NCBI RefSeq assembly: GCF_029910215.1
Contig: NZ_CP110396.1
Coordinates: forward strand, 3,038,001-3,102,000
DNA length: 64,000 bases
Reading direction: 5' to 3'
DNA from: Paraburkholderia sp. D15
Lineage (GTDB): Bacteria; Pseudomonadota; Gammaproteobacteria; Burkholderiales; Burkholderiaceae
Positions within the stretch are counted from its first letter, which is position 1. Each line of letters starts with the position of its first letter. Positions 8,781 to 16,973 of this stretch are shown piece by piece. Made by a program: the position numbers and the translations under genes. The notes below the pieces were generated by a model. The model ran no database searches and was not told the origin of the DNA. It saw nothing but the letters and a program-made list of their open reading frames with translations.

Positions 8781-9255
8781 ATACAAACAATTATGGATTA
8801 AGAAGTAAATCGGCGGGCGCGCAGGCGCCGCTGGGCTTTGCTTTGCCGGTTTTCGACCGGCTCGTGCGTATTCAATAATCATCGGTCAATCCTGCCTGTG
8901 CGGGAGATCCCACATAACGGCGTAATTCCTCGCATTGGCCGGCTGCCGCGCGCTGAGACAGCCAGGGCATTCGCCGCGCATGGCGTCTCAAGCTTGCGAC
9001 AGGTTGGGCAAGCGCCTGGGGCCGTCACTTCGCGCGCCGGCGCGTCGGCACATTTGACCGGCGACCGGCGCAATCCCTTGGCTGGCAGGAGCGCGCGCGG
9101 ATCTGCCGGACGACCGGTCGCTGGCGCATGGTGGCCGAGCGCACCGACGACGCATCGCCTTGCGTGTCGAATCCGAATCAACCGGCACGTATCGGCCGGC
9201 CCCGGCACGGTGCAACGCAACAAAAAACACCGTGCGACAAGGCTTTGAGCGTGCA

Positions 9256-9271
9256 TGGCATAGCCGTTGCA
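9256..9271 (+). promoter_or_regulatory. Sigma-54 (-24/-12) promoter
   Basis: TGGCATAGCCGTTGCA matches the consensus TGGCACG-N4-TTGCA with the exact GG-N10-GC spacing. Transcription would start near 9282 and read toward the 83-residue gene at 9787 and the TadZ-like gene. The sigma-54 activator gene at 7063-8505 is the obvious candidate regulator. Confidence 0.6.
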
Positions 9272-9442
9272 ATACAGGGCTCAACAGAGTTTGCCGACGA
9301 CAGGTCTCAGCCAGGGAGGAACGGCAGTCGTGGAAGGACAGAGACCGGCGGCAAGGCATCGTAAGCACAGGCGGGGAATCCAATGTGTCTTATGAGGGAA
9401 GTGGGCGGGGCCAATGAAGGGCGAATGTCAAAAAAACGGCGC

Positions 9443-9470
9443 GAACGGCCGGTACCTGTACCGGCCGTTC
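9443..9470. other. Perfect 13-bp inverted repeat
   Basis: GAACGGCCGGTAC and GTACCGGCCGTTC are separated by only CT. Read on the minus strand, a run of six T follows about six bases after the stem, so it may act as a minus-strand terminator; on the plus strand it would be a hairpin in the leader made from the 9256 promoter. Confidence 0.5.
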
Positions 9471-9491
9471 GACGACCGGACAACGCGAAGC

Positions 9492-9531
9492 AACACAAGA
9501 ACACAAGAACACAAGAACACAAGAACACAAG
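9492..9531. repeat. Five tandem 8-bp repeats
   Basis: AACACAAG is repeated five times without change. Perfect short tandem repeats can vary in number by slippage. It lies in the leader region of the downstream operon. Confidence 0.8.
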
Positions 9532-9672
9532 ACCATAAGCACGCAGGAACAGCAGAAGAAAAGGGTAGCGACGGGGAAGCAGCGCACGGTAGCGACCAGC
9601 CGGCGCGAAGAGGCGGGGAGCCATGGCCTTGAGTCTCCTTAAGAGAGACCACTGTACGAGGTGAGCTGGGTG

Positions 9673-9698
9673 CCGTGTCCGCGTGGTGGCGGACACGG
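9673..9698. other. Strong hairpin upstream of the 83-residue gene
   Basis: CCGTGTCCGC and GCGGACACGG form a perfect 10-bp stem around GTGGTG, 88 bases before the start codon at 9787. No T-run follows, so it is not a simple terminator. Confidence 0.5.
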
Positions 9699-9786
9699 TT
9701 CTCGGTGAATGAGGGTTGCGCATTCAGTCGTGGCGCGGTCGTGCATGAGCATCGGCCGTCATGCGGTTCATCACTCGGGGGTTGTC

Positions 9787-10038
9787 ATGAAAACGCTGAT
9801 CAACAAGCCAATCGATGGCGTCGCCTGGCGGCGCCTGCCGGATGCGCCGCGCGCGCTGTTCGCCGCGCCGCCGCCCGACCTGCTGACGCTGGTGATCGCC
9901 GACCAGCAGAAGCGCAAGGCGCAAGCCGAAATCCGGCGCGACGCCTACCGCGAGGCGCTGTACGACATCCCGGCGGCGCCGCGACGACACGAAGACCGCG
10001 GCACGGACGACGACTCGTTCGACGCCGACGACGAATAA
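9787..10038 (+). CDS. Small acidic-tailed protein before the TadZ-like gene
   Basis: This 83-residue protein starts MKTLINKPIDGVAWRRLPDAP and ends in an acidic tail (DRGTDDDSFDADDE). It has no signal peptide or membrane helix; the middle is a charged helix (ADQQKRKAQAEIRRDAYREAL). The start at 9787 is preferred over an upstream in-frame codon because the extra residues do not look like a protein. The TadZ/CpaE-like gene follows after 73 bases on the same strand, so the two are probably co-transcribed, possibly from the sigma-54 promoter at 9256. No family is recognised. It may be a partner or adaptor of the ATPase, but that rests only on position. Confidence 0.6.
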   Translation: MKTLINKPIDGVAWRRLPDAPRALFAAPPPDLLTLVIADQQKRKAQAEIRRDAYREALYDIPAAPRRHEDRGTDDDSFDADDE

Positions 10039-10111
10039 ACCGGAACCGGACGTCGATCGAGATCGACGCGGCCTCGCCAGCCGAACGGCCCACGCACGGC
10101 GGAGACCCGAC

Positions 10112-11314
10112 ATGATCGACATCTTGCTGATTTCATCCAGCGCCGAGCGCGCGCCGCAGATCGCCGCGCGACTCGAGGAAAGCCGCGTGCCGCACCGGCT
10201 GCGCGTCGTCTACGGCACCGCGCGGCGCCTGCAGGACCATGCGCGCGCCATCAAGTCCGCCGACATGCTGATCGTCGACGACATCGAATTGAACGCCCGC
10301 GAACTCGAGGGTGTGGAAGAAGTGCTGGCCTGCACGCCCGCGCTGCACTGCATGCTGATCACGCCCGAGCCGTCGACCGCCTTGCTCGGCGCGGCGATGC
10401 GCGTCGGCGTGCGGCACGTGCTGGCCTGGCCGGTCGAGACCAGCGAGATCATCAGCGCGCTGCTGCAGATTCATGCACGCAAGAACGCCCGTAGCCGTCG
10501 CGCGGGACGGGTGGTGTCGCTGGCATCGTCGAAGGGCGGCAGCGGCACCACGCTGCTCGCCGTGAACCTCGCGTATTCGCTCGCGACCTTGCGCCATCGC
10601 CGCGTGCTGCTGATCGACCTGAGCCAGCAATTCGCCGATGCGAGCCTGCTGCTCGCCGACAAACCGCCGCCGACCACGCTCGCCGACCTCTGCTCGCAGA
10701 TCGGCCGGCTCGACGCCGCGTTGCTCGAATCCTGCCTGATGCATGTTCACGCGAATCTCGACGTGCTGGCCGGCGCGGGCGACCCGTTGAAGGCCGCCGA
10801 ACTGTTGCCCTCGCAACTGGAGCGCATTCTGCTGCTGGTGCGCGAGCGCTACGACGCGATCCTGATCGACGTCGGCCAAAGCCTCAATCCGATGACGATC
10901 CATGCGCTCAATCGCAGCGACTCGATCTGCATGGTGGTGCGGCAGAACCCGCTTTATCTGCACGGCGGCCGGCGCATGCTCGATATTTTTCGCGAGCTGG
11001 GCTATCCGTCGAGCAAGGTGCGCGTGATCGTGAACCAGTACGACAAGAACGCGCAGATCAATCTGACCACGCTCGAAAAAACCCTTGGCGCGAAGGTCGC
11101 GCATCAACTGCCGCGCGACGACCAGCTCACCAGCGACGCGCTCAGCCGCGGCGTGCCGGTCGTCACGGCGGCGCGCGACAGCGCGCTCGCGCAAGGCATC
11201 AGACTGCTTGCCGACATGCTGTGGCCGCCGCTCGTCGAGCGTCGCAAGGGCGTGCTTGGCCGGCTGTTTCCATCGCGGCCGAACGTGCCGCCGCAATTGA
11301 AGCCGGGGCATTGA
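10112..11314 (+). CDS. TadZ/CpaE-like P-loop ATPase
   Basis: The 400-residue protein has an N-terminal receiver-like domain (residues about 1-125, starting MIDILLISSSAERAPQIAARL) and a C-terminal MinD/ParA-type ATPase with the deviant Walker A SSKGGSGTT near residue 139, VLLIDLSQQF and ILIDVGQSLNP. This is the layout of TadZ/CpaE proteins, which place Flp-pilus machines at the cell pole. The catalytic-loop Asp usual in ParA proteins appears here as DLSQQFADAS, so ATPase activity is plausible but unproven. GGAG precedes the ATG. No other tad genes are in the window, so it is an orphan here. It could instead position another envelope complex. Confidence 0.8.
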   Translation: MIDILLISSSAERAPQIAARLEESRVPHRLRVVYGTARRLQDHARAIKSADMLIVDDIELNARELEGVEEVLACTPALHCMLITPEPSTALLGAAMRVGVRHVLAWPVETSEIISALLQIHARKNARSRRAGRVVSLASSKGGSGTTLLAVNLAYSLATLRHRRVLLIDLSQQFADASLLLADKPPPTTLADLCSQIGRLDAALLESCLMHVHANLDVLAGAGDPLKAAELLPSQLERILLLVRERYDAILIDVGQSLNPMTIHALNRSDSICMVVRQNPLYLHGGRRMLDIFRELGYPSSKVRVIVNQYDKNAQINLTTLEKTLGAKVAHQLPRDDQLTSDALSRGVPVVTAARDSALAQGIRLLADMLWPPLVERRKGVLGRLFPSRPNVPPQLKPGH

Positions 11315-11462
11315 AGGGCGGCCATTGAAGGTCGCGCATGGCAGCGGACGGCGATCGAACGAAGCGTGTGCGAAGGTCGAGCGGCGTGCTAACGGTCTAT
11401 GGTAAAAAGAACGCCACCCGTCCGCTCACTTTCGAAGGCGCCTCGCACGCGCCGCTTCGCTC

Positions 11463-12905
11463 ATGCACAACGTCAGTCACGGCTTTAACGACATCGCGTC
11501 GATCCTGTCGAATCCGCTGCTCAACACGGACTCGTACAAGGCCTCGCACTATCTGCAATATCCGCCCGGCGCATCGGCGATGTTTTCCTACATCGAGTCG
11601 CGCGGCGGACGCTATGAGCGCACGCTGTTCTTCGGCCTGCAGATGCTGATCAAGTCGTATCTGTGCAAGCCCATCACGCCCGCCATGATCGACGAGGCGA
11701 AGGCGTTCTTCACCGCGCACGGCGAACCGTTCAACGAAGCCGGCTGGCGCTACGTGGTCGAGCAATGCGGCGGCTATCTGCCGGTGCGGATCCGCGCGGT
11801 GCCGGAGGGCTCGGTGGTGCCGACGCACAACGTGCTGGTCACCGTCGAATGCGACGACCCGCAGGTGTTCTGGCTCGCCTCGTATCTGGAGACCATGCTG
11901 CTGCGCGTCTGGTATCCGGTCACGGTCGCGACGCAAAGCTGGCATCTGCGGCAGACGTTGCGCGCCGCCCTCGAAAAGAGCAGCGACGATCTCGCGCAAT
12001 TGCCGTTCAAGCTGCACGACTTCGGCGCGCGCGGCGTGTCGAGCGCGGAGTCGGCGGCGATCGGCGGCGCCGCGCATCTGGTCAGTTTCATGGGTTCGGA
12101 TACGGTGCTCGGCGTGGTCGCCGCGAACCGCTACTACAACGAGACGATGGCCGCCTTTTCCGTGCCGGCGGCCGAGCACAGCACGATCACGTCGTGGGGC
12201 CGCGCGCGCGAAGCCGACGCGTTCCGCAACATGATCGAGCAGTTCGGCAAGCCGGGCGCGATCGTGTCGGTGGTGTCCGATTCCTACGATCTGTTCGCCG
12301 CGCTCGACACCTGGGGCGGCGAGTTGAAACAGGCGGTGCTCGATTCGGGCGGCACATTGGTGATCCGGCCGGACTCCGGCGATCCGCAGACCATCGTGCT
12401 GCAAACCCTGCGCGCGCTCGACGCATCGTTCGGTTCGACGGTGAACGGCAAAGGCCGTCGCCTGCTGAACAACGTGCGCGTGATTCAGGGCGACGGCGTG
12501 AACCCGGACTCGATCGCGGCGATTCTCGCGGCGATCGACGAAGCGGGTTTCGCGGCGGATAACCTCGTGTTCGGCATGGGCGGCGCGTTGTTGCAGCAGA
12601 TCAATCGCGATACGCAGCGCTTCGCGATGAAGTGCTCGGCCATCCGTCTCGGCGACACGTGGCACGACGTGCGCAAGGACCCGGTCACGGACGCCGGCAA
12701 ACGCTCGATGAAGGGGCGCCTCACCTTGCTGCGCCATCGCCATACCGGTGAATACCGCACGGTCACCTTGCCGCTCGCCTGGCACGACGGCATGGCGGAA
12801 AGCGACTGGGAAGACGCGCTGGTGACGGTGTTCGAATCGGGCAGGCTGATGAGCGACGTATCGCTGACCGAGATTCGTGGCCGCGCGCACGCGCACGAGG
12901 CTTAA
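11463..12905 (+). CDS. nadV: Nicotinamide phosphoribosyltransferase (NAMPT type)
   Basis: The 480-residue product resembles NadV/NAMPT over its whole length. It would convert nicotinamide and phosphoribosyl pyrophosphate to NMN in the cytoplasm, recycling NAD without the deamidase route. Visible motifs are NPLLNTDSYKASHYLQYPPG, SYIESRGG, the catalytic-His stretch AAEHSTITSWGR and RPDSGDP. The Asp in FMGSDTVLG matches the residue linked to preference for nicotinamide over nicotinate. There is no clear ribosome-binding site at 11463. Bacterial NadV is often next to an NMN adenylyltransferase-Nudix gene or a PRPP synthase; neither is seen here. Its stop codon interlocks with that of the convergent molybdate transporter gene within the sequence CTTAAG. 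Confidence 0.9.
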   Translation: MHNVSHGFNDIASILSNPLLNTDSYKASHYLQYPPGASAMFSYIESRGGRYERTLFFGLQMLIKSYLCKPITPAMIDEAKAFFTAHGEPFNEAGWRYVVEQCGGYLPVRIRAVPEGSVVPTHNVLVTVECDDPQVFWLASYLETMLLRVWYPVTVATQSWHLRQTLRAALEKSSDDLAQLPFKLHDFGARGVSSAESAAIGGAAHLVSFMGSDTVLGVVAANRYYNETMAAFSVPAAEHSTITSWGRAREADAFRNMIEQFGKPGAIVSVVSDSYDLFAALDTWGGELKQAVLDSGGTLVIRPDSGDPQTIVLQTLRALDASFGSTVNGKGRRLLNNVRVIQGDGVNPDSIAAILAAIDEAGFAADNLVFGMGGALLQQINRDTQRFAMKCSAIRLGDTWHDVRKDPVTDAGKRSMKGRLTLLRHRHTGEYRTVTLPLAWHDGMAESDWEDALVTVFESGRLMSDVSLTEIRGRAHAHEA

Positions 12906-14806
12906 GCGGCGTCGGCTGCCCGCCACGCCGTCACGCCGCTCGCCTCGATGTCGATGCGGCAGGGGGCGCCTTCGCGCAGCGTCATGCTCGGGGCCGCGTC
13001 TTCGCCGGGCAGATCGAAGGAGACGCCCGCCACGTTCACGCGAACGTAGCGCTCGCCGCGCCGCAATTCCACCGCTTCAATGACGCCGTGATGGGCGCCG
13101 TCCGCCGAAATCGTCACGGCGTGCGACGACACGCGCCACATGACTGCTTCGCCTGCATGCAGGTTCGCGCCTGAGCCGTTTGAGTCTACGGATGCCTCTG
13201 CGTTTGCGCTAACACCGGCATCGATATCGATCGACAACTGCGAATTGATCTGCAAGCGTGTCGTGCTCGTCATCGTTCCCTCGCCGACATTGTGCAGACC
13301 GAGCAGGCTCGCCACCCGCATCGACGCGGGCCGTTCGAACACCGCGTCGATCGGACCCGCCTGCAGTACGCGGCCCTGTTCGACCACCAGCACTTCGTCG
13401 GCGAGCAGCGCAGCCTCGTCGGGATCGTGCGTGACGATGATCGTCACGGCCGCGATCTCGCGCTGCAACGCGCGCAGCGACTGCTGCAAGCGGCGCCGTC
13501 GCGGCGTATCGAGCGCGGCGAACGGTTCGTCGAACAGCAGCAGCTCGCTATGCCGCGTCAGCGCGCGCGCGAGCGCGACCCGCTGACGCTGACCGAACGA
13601 CAGTTGGCGCGGCAGCCGTCCAACCAGTTGCGTGAGACCCAGATGATCGAGCCAATAGCGCGCGCTGGCCGCGTCGGCATCGACGGGAAAGCTGAGCTGG
13701 CGCGCCACGTTCATGTGCGGAAACAGGCCGTAGTCCTGCGGCATGTAGCCGATCTGACGACGCTCGGGCGGCAGCGCATGCAGCGCCTTGCCACCGAGCT
13801 GCACGGTGCTCGACGCATTCGAGTCGAGCCCCGCGATCAACCGCAGCGCGAGCGATTTACCGGAACCCGACGGCCCGATGATCGCGAGGCGTCGCGTGAC
13901 CGGTTGCCACGCGAGGTCGAGCGTGAAGGCGCCTAGCCGACGGCGCAGATGAAACGCGAGGCGCAGATCGGCGGTGGCCTCGCGGTTTGCCGCTTCGGGT
14001 TGCGGCACGGGTTCCAGCGCGTCGTCGCCGTGCTCCGTCTGTTCGCGCGCGGTGCCTTGCCGAAGACTGTAGATCGACAACACCGCGCACAGAATCGCGA
14101 TGGCGAGCGTGGGCAGCAGCAAGGGCATCATCGCGGGCAGGCCCTGGCCGCCGAAGACCACATAGGTGTAGACCGGCAGCGAGTACGGGTGATAGGCGAC
14201 CATCACGGTCGCGCCGAATTCGCCGAACGCGCGCAGCCACGCGAGCGCGAGTCCCGCGCGGATCGCCGGCCACGCGACCGGCAGCATCACGCGGAAGAAA
14301 CGGCTGCCCGCGCGATGACCGAGCGTCGCGGCGACATCGTCGAGCACGGGGTCGACGGCGGCGAACGCGGACTTCGCGGCGATGATGAGGAACGGCGCGG
14401 CCACGAAGGTTTCGGCCAGCACGATGCCGGTGAACGAATCGGTGAGCGCGCCGCCGGTCACGCGACCGACCCAGCTATACGGACCGAGTAGAAACAGCAG
14501 CAGCACGCCGCTGGTGAGCGGCGGCAACGCGAGCGGCAACTGCACGACGAAGCCGAGCAGCGCGACCTTGCGCGAGGTGGAACGCGCCAGAAAATAGCCG
14601 AGCGGTACGCCGCCCAGCAGAATCACGAGCGAGGCGACGCTCGCGCTGCCCGCCGACACGGCGACCGCCGACCACGTGGCGGCCCAGTCGACATTCGCCC
14701 AATCCGCCGCGCCGAGTTGCGGCACGCTCGCGACGAACGGCGCGCACAGATAGACGGCCAGCAGCGCGGCGAGCCACAGCAGCGGCCGCGCGTTCGAGCG
14801 AGGCAC
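12902..14806 (-). CDS. Fused molybdate/tungstate ABC permease-ATPase
   Basis: This 634-residue protein joins a ModB-like permease and a ModC-like ATPase. Residues about 1-245 carry six hydrophobic segments and the permease loop LDDVAATLGHRAGSRFFRVMLP. Residues about 285-500 carry Walker A IIGPSGSGKS near 312, the Q-loop MPQDYGLF, the signature LSFGQRQRVALARAL and Walker B LLLFDEPFAALD. The C-terminal 75 residues look like a TOBE (oxyanion-binding) domain. The start is GTG, four bases after the stop of the binding-protein gene, so translation is probably coupled. The linker near residues 245-275 is rich in E, P and A. ModB and ModC are normally separate proteins. The substrate is inferred from the locus. 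Confidence 0.88.
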   Translation of the reverse strand: MPRSNARPLLWLAALLAVYLCAPFVASVPQLGAADWANVDWAATWSAVAVSAGSASVASLVILLGGVPLGYFLARSTSRKVALLGFVVQLPLALPPLTSGVLLLFLLGPYSWVGRVTGGALTDSFTGIVLAETFVAAPFLIIAAKSAFAAVDPVLDDVAATLGHRAGSRFFRVMLPVAWPAIRAGLALAWLRAFGEFGATVMVAYHPYSLPVYTYVVFGGQGLPAMMPLLLPTLAIAILCAVLSIYSLRQGTAREQTEHGDDALEPVPQPEAANREATADLRLAFHLRRRLGAFTLDLAWQPVTRRLAIIGPSGSGKSLALRLIAGLDSNASSTVQLGGKALHALPPERRQIGYMPQDYGLFPHMNVARQLSFPVDADAASARYWLDHLGLTQLVGRLPRQLSFGQRQRVALARALTRHSELLLFDEPFAALDTPRRRRLQQSLRALQREIAAVTIIVTHDPDEAALLADEVLVVEQGRVLQAGPIDAVFERPASMRVASLLGLHNVGEGTMTSTTRLQINSQLSIDIDAGVSANAEASVDSNGSGANLHAGEAVMWRVSSHAVTISADGAHHGVIEAVELRRGERYVRVNVAGVSFDLPGEDAAPSMTLREGAPCRIDIEASGVTAWRAADAA

Positions 14807-14810
14807 CGGC

Positions 14811-15692
14811 TTACTGCGCGTTGGCGTCGATCACCGCTTGCACCGAGGGCGGCATGCCTTGCACGTTGCCGGTCACGGTCGGTTTGATCACGTCGACGCC
14901 ATGCTCCTTCAGCAGCGCGCGGCCTTTCTCGCTCAGCAGAAAGTCGACGAAGCTGCTCGCGCCGGTGCGGTTCGGCGCGTCCGAGAGGATGGTCAGCGTG
15001 TAGCTGGCCTTGGCTTGCAACTCGGGCGCCGGACGGATCGCGGGGATCTTCAGATCGGAGGTCTCGGTCGAGTAGAAGAAGCCGGCGTCGAGCTGGCCCG
15101 ATTGCAGGCGGCCTACCAGCGTTTCCTCAGGCAGCACCTGGGCGGGATTCTCCGGCGCGCCGAGCGTCTTCTCGACCAGATCCGGCTGATGGTAGAGGTC
15201 GGCCGCCTTCGTCATCATCTCGACCGTGAACGCACCCTTCGGATCGAGCTTCGGATCGGTGCGGCCGATGCGGATGCCCGGCTCCTGCAGCACCTGATCC
15301 CAGCGTTTGCTCTTGAATGCCGCGGCGAACTTGCTCTGCGGGTTGTAGCCGATCATCAACGGCGATTCCGCGAAATTCACATACCAGGTGACGTGGTCGC
15401 CGTTGGCTGCACCCATCAGGCTCTGGTTGACTTTCGGGCTCGCGCTGATGAACACGTCGCCGCGCCGCAGCTTGCCCTTGATCTCGTTGGCGATCTTGTT
15501 CGAGCCCGCCGCATAGCCGCGGAACTGCTGGCCGGTGGCTTTCTCGAACGCGGGGCCGACGCTGCGTTCCATCAGGTTGACGAGCGATCCGGCGTACAGC
15601 ACGTTGACGGTATTGCTGTCGTCGGCGAAGGCGGGCGAGGCCGTCACGACACCGGCGACGACCACGAAGGAAGCAAGCAGCTTGCGAATCAT
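14811..15692 (-). CDS. Molybdate/tungstate-binding protein (WtpA/ModA type)
   Basis: The 293-residue protein is a periplasmic substrate-binding protein. A signal peptide (MIRKLLASFVVVAGVVTASPAFA) is followed by NVLYAGSLVNLMERSVGPAFEKATG, the opening expected of WtpA/ModA-type oxyanion-binding proteins, and by GRTDPKLDPKGAFTVEMM, which is typical of the WtpA branch. It would deliver molybdate or tungstate to the fused permease-ATPase encoded four bases downstream. A ModE-box-like inverted repeat lies 16-39 bases upstream of its start codon, so repression when molybdate is plentiful is likely. Which of the two oxyanions it prefers cannot be read from the sequence. Confidence 0.85.
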   Translation of the reverse strand: MIRKLLASFVVVAGVVTASPAFADDSNTVNVLYAGSLVNLMERSVGPAFEKATGQQFRGYAAGSNKIANEIKGKLRRGDVFISASPKVNQSLMGAANGDHVTWYVNFAESPLMIGYNPQSKFAAAFKSKRWDQVLQEPGIRIGRTDPKLDPKGAFTVEMMTKAADLYHQPDLVEKTLGAPENPAQVLPEETLVGRLQSGQLDAGFFYSTETSDLKIPAIRPAPELQAKASYTLTILSDAPNRTGASSFVDFLLSEKGRALLKEHGVDVIKPTVTGNVQGMPPSVQAVIDANAQ

Positions 15693-15707
15693 GCGAAAAC
15701 CCCGATA

Positions 15708-15731
15708 CGTTATTAAGAGCGCTATATTACG
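15708..15731 (-). promoter_or_regulatory. ModE-box-like operator upstream of the transporter
   Basis: On the minus strand the 24-bp site begins CGTAATATA and ends ATAACG, an imperfect inverted repeat resembling the ModE operator pattern CGnTATAT...ACATAACG. It overlaps the likely promoter of the binding-protein gene. A second copy with the same two ends is at 16907-16930. Confidence 0.55.
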
Positions 15732-15806
15732 ACGCCATCGCGCCGTGGTGCACGGATGGCGTCGATGGCGCGATGCAATGCGGCGCCCGGTAAAGCGCGT
15801 GGGCGC

Positions 15807-16730
15807 TCAGTGAAGCTGGAACGTGCGCACGTAGCTCGTGCCGCCGGTTGCCGCGCGGTCGATCGCGTACAGCAGGCCGCGCGGCGCGTCGACGGCGACG
15901 CCGCGGGCGTCCTGAAAGTCGTTTGCAAGCACGCTGATGGTGCCGTCCGCCGCGATCCGGCACAGGCCAGTGGCGTTGCACTTGGTGTAGAGCGTGCCGT
16001 TCGCGTCGACGGCCATCAGGTCCGGTGCGTTGATCTGCACGAACGCGCCGTTCGCCGCCACCGCTTGCGAGGCATTGAGCAACGCGCTGAGGCTCGCCTT
16101 GACAATGTCGTTGTTGGCCTGGTCCGACACGTACACGTTGTCGCCCGACACCGCGATGCCGACCGGTTTGCCGAGGCCCGTCAGCAGATCGCGTTCCACG
16201 GCCGTGTGCGCGACCGGATCGTAGGTGATCAGGCTCAGCGCGCCTTGCGGCGGATTGCTGCCGTTCTTGACGAACCACGTGGACAGCAGACGGTTCGAGC
16301 CGATCGCGATCAGGCCGAGACGGCGGCGGGTCGGATCGGGACCGCTGAATTGCGCGATCGCATTGGCGCCGGTGATGCCGAAAATCGCGCTGGCCGTGCC
16401 GAAACCGAAGCGTTCGATCAGCAGCGTGTTCGCATCGGCGAAACTCAGCTGGCTCAGGCTGTTCGCCTGGCCGGCGACCGTCGGCACGCTCGCGTAGGTC
16501 GAGAAGGTGCGGGTGTCGGTGGCGGCCAGCACGCTGTTGGTTTGATCGTCGGTGATGAAGACCGCGCCGTCGGCCGCGCGCACCGCGATGCCGTTCGGCG
16601 CCGCATTGACCGCGATGCGCTGCGGCACGAAATTGACGTTGTCGCCGCCGCAACCGGCGAGCGCGGCGATCAGTCCGAGCGTGACGGCGGCAAGACGCGT
16701 GGTGCGATGCAGTGAAGACGAGAGGCGCAT
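15807..16730 (-). CDS. Predicted lipoprotein with beta-propeller (SMP-30/NHL-like) fold
   Basis: The 307-residue protein starts MRLSSSLHRTTRLAAVTLGLI and has a lipobox (LAGC) near residue 23, so it is probably lipid-anchored. The rest shows repeated strand patterns such as APNGIAVRAADGAVFITDDQTN, KPVGIAVSGDNVYVSDQANND and DARGVAVDAPRGLLYAIDRA, typical of NHL or SMP-30-like propellers. AGGAG lies close before the ATG at 16730 and sets the start. It is separated by 114 bases from the molybdate-binding gene and is divergent from the molybdopterin-fold gene. No catalytic residues could be assigned; a role in the molybdenum locus is suggested only by position. Confidence 0.75.
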   Translation of the reverse strand: MRLSSSLHRTTRLAAVTLGLIAALAGCGGDNVNFVPQRIAVNAAPNGIAVRAADGAVFITDDQTNSVLAATDTRTFSTYASVPTVAGQANSLSQLSFADANTLLIERFGFGTASAIFGITGANAIAQFSGPDPTRRRLGLIAIGSNRLLSTWFVKNGSNPPQGALSLITYDPVAHTAVERDLLTGLGKPVGIAVSGDNVYVSDQANNDIVKASLSALLNASQAVAANGAFVQINAPDLMAVDANGTLYTKCNATGLCRIAADGTISVLANDFQDARGVAVDAPRGLLYAIDRAATGGTSYVRTFQLH

Positions 16731-16906
16731 GAGATCTCCTGGACGGCGGGCGGGCACGAGCCGCGAGCGGTTGCAACGCGCGCGCCGATTGTTGTGATGG
16801 TTGTTATCGAATCAGGCCGCCGCCGTAAAAAAGCCCGATACGTGCGGCGATATAGTGCGTATTCATGAAGTCGCGGCGCGGATTGACGCGCAAGCCGCCG
16901 CCGCCG

Positions 16907-16930
16907 CGTAATATACACACGGACATAACG
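16907..16930 (+). promoter_or_regulatory. Second ModE-box-like operator
   Basis: The 24-bp site begins CGTAATATA and ends GACATAACG, 43 bases before the start of the molybdopterin-fold gene. It shares its first nine and last six bases with the site at 15708-15731. It could control the + strand genes, the divergent lipoprotein gene, or both. Confidence 0.6.
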
Positions 16931-16973
16931 AATGAACAGGCCGCCTGGCTGCCGATTCTGGAGATAAGCGCGA

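Larger units (their letters stand above)
8506..9786. other. 1.3-kb non-coding region with promoter, hairpins and repeats
   Basis: No real gene is supported in this 1,281-base stretch. It contains a long imperfect hairpin (8728-8780), a sigma-54 promoter reading right (9256-9271), a perfect 13-bp inverted repeat (9443-9470), five tandem 8-bp repeats (9492-9531) and a strong 10-bp hairpin (9673-9698). A minus-strand frame over 9307-9723 is rich in Cys, Leu and Val only because it crosses the 8-bp repeats. Confidence 0.7.

Noticed and set aside
9492..9531. Possible CRISPR array
   Set aside because: The repeat unit is only eight bases and there are no spacers; no cas gene is in the window.
9307..9723. 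Minus-strand frame with repeated Cys, Leu and Val
   Set aside because: The pattern arises from translating the AACACAAG repeats; there is no family or good start.
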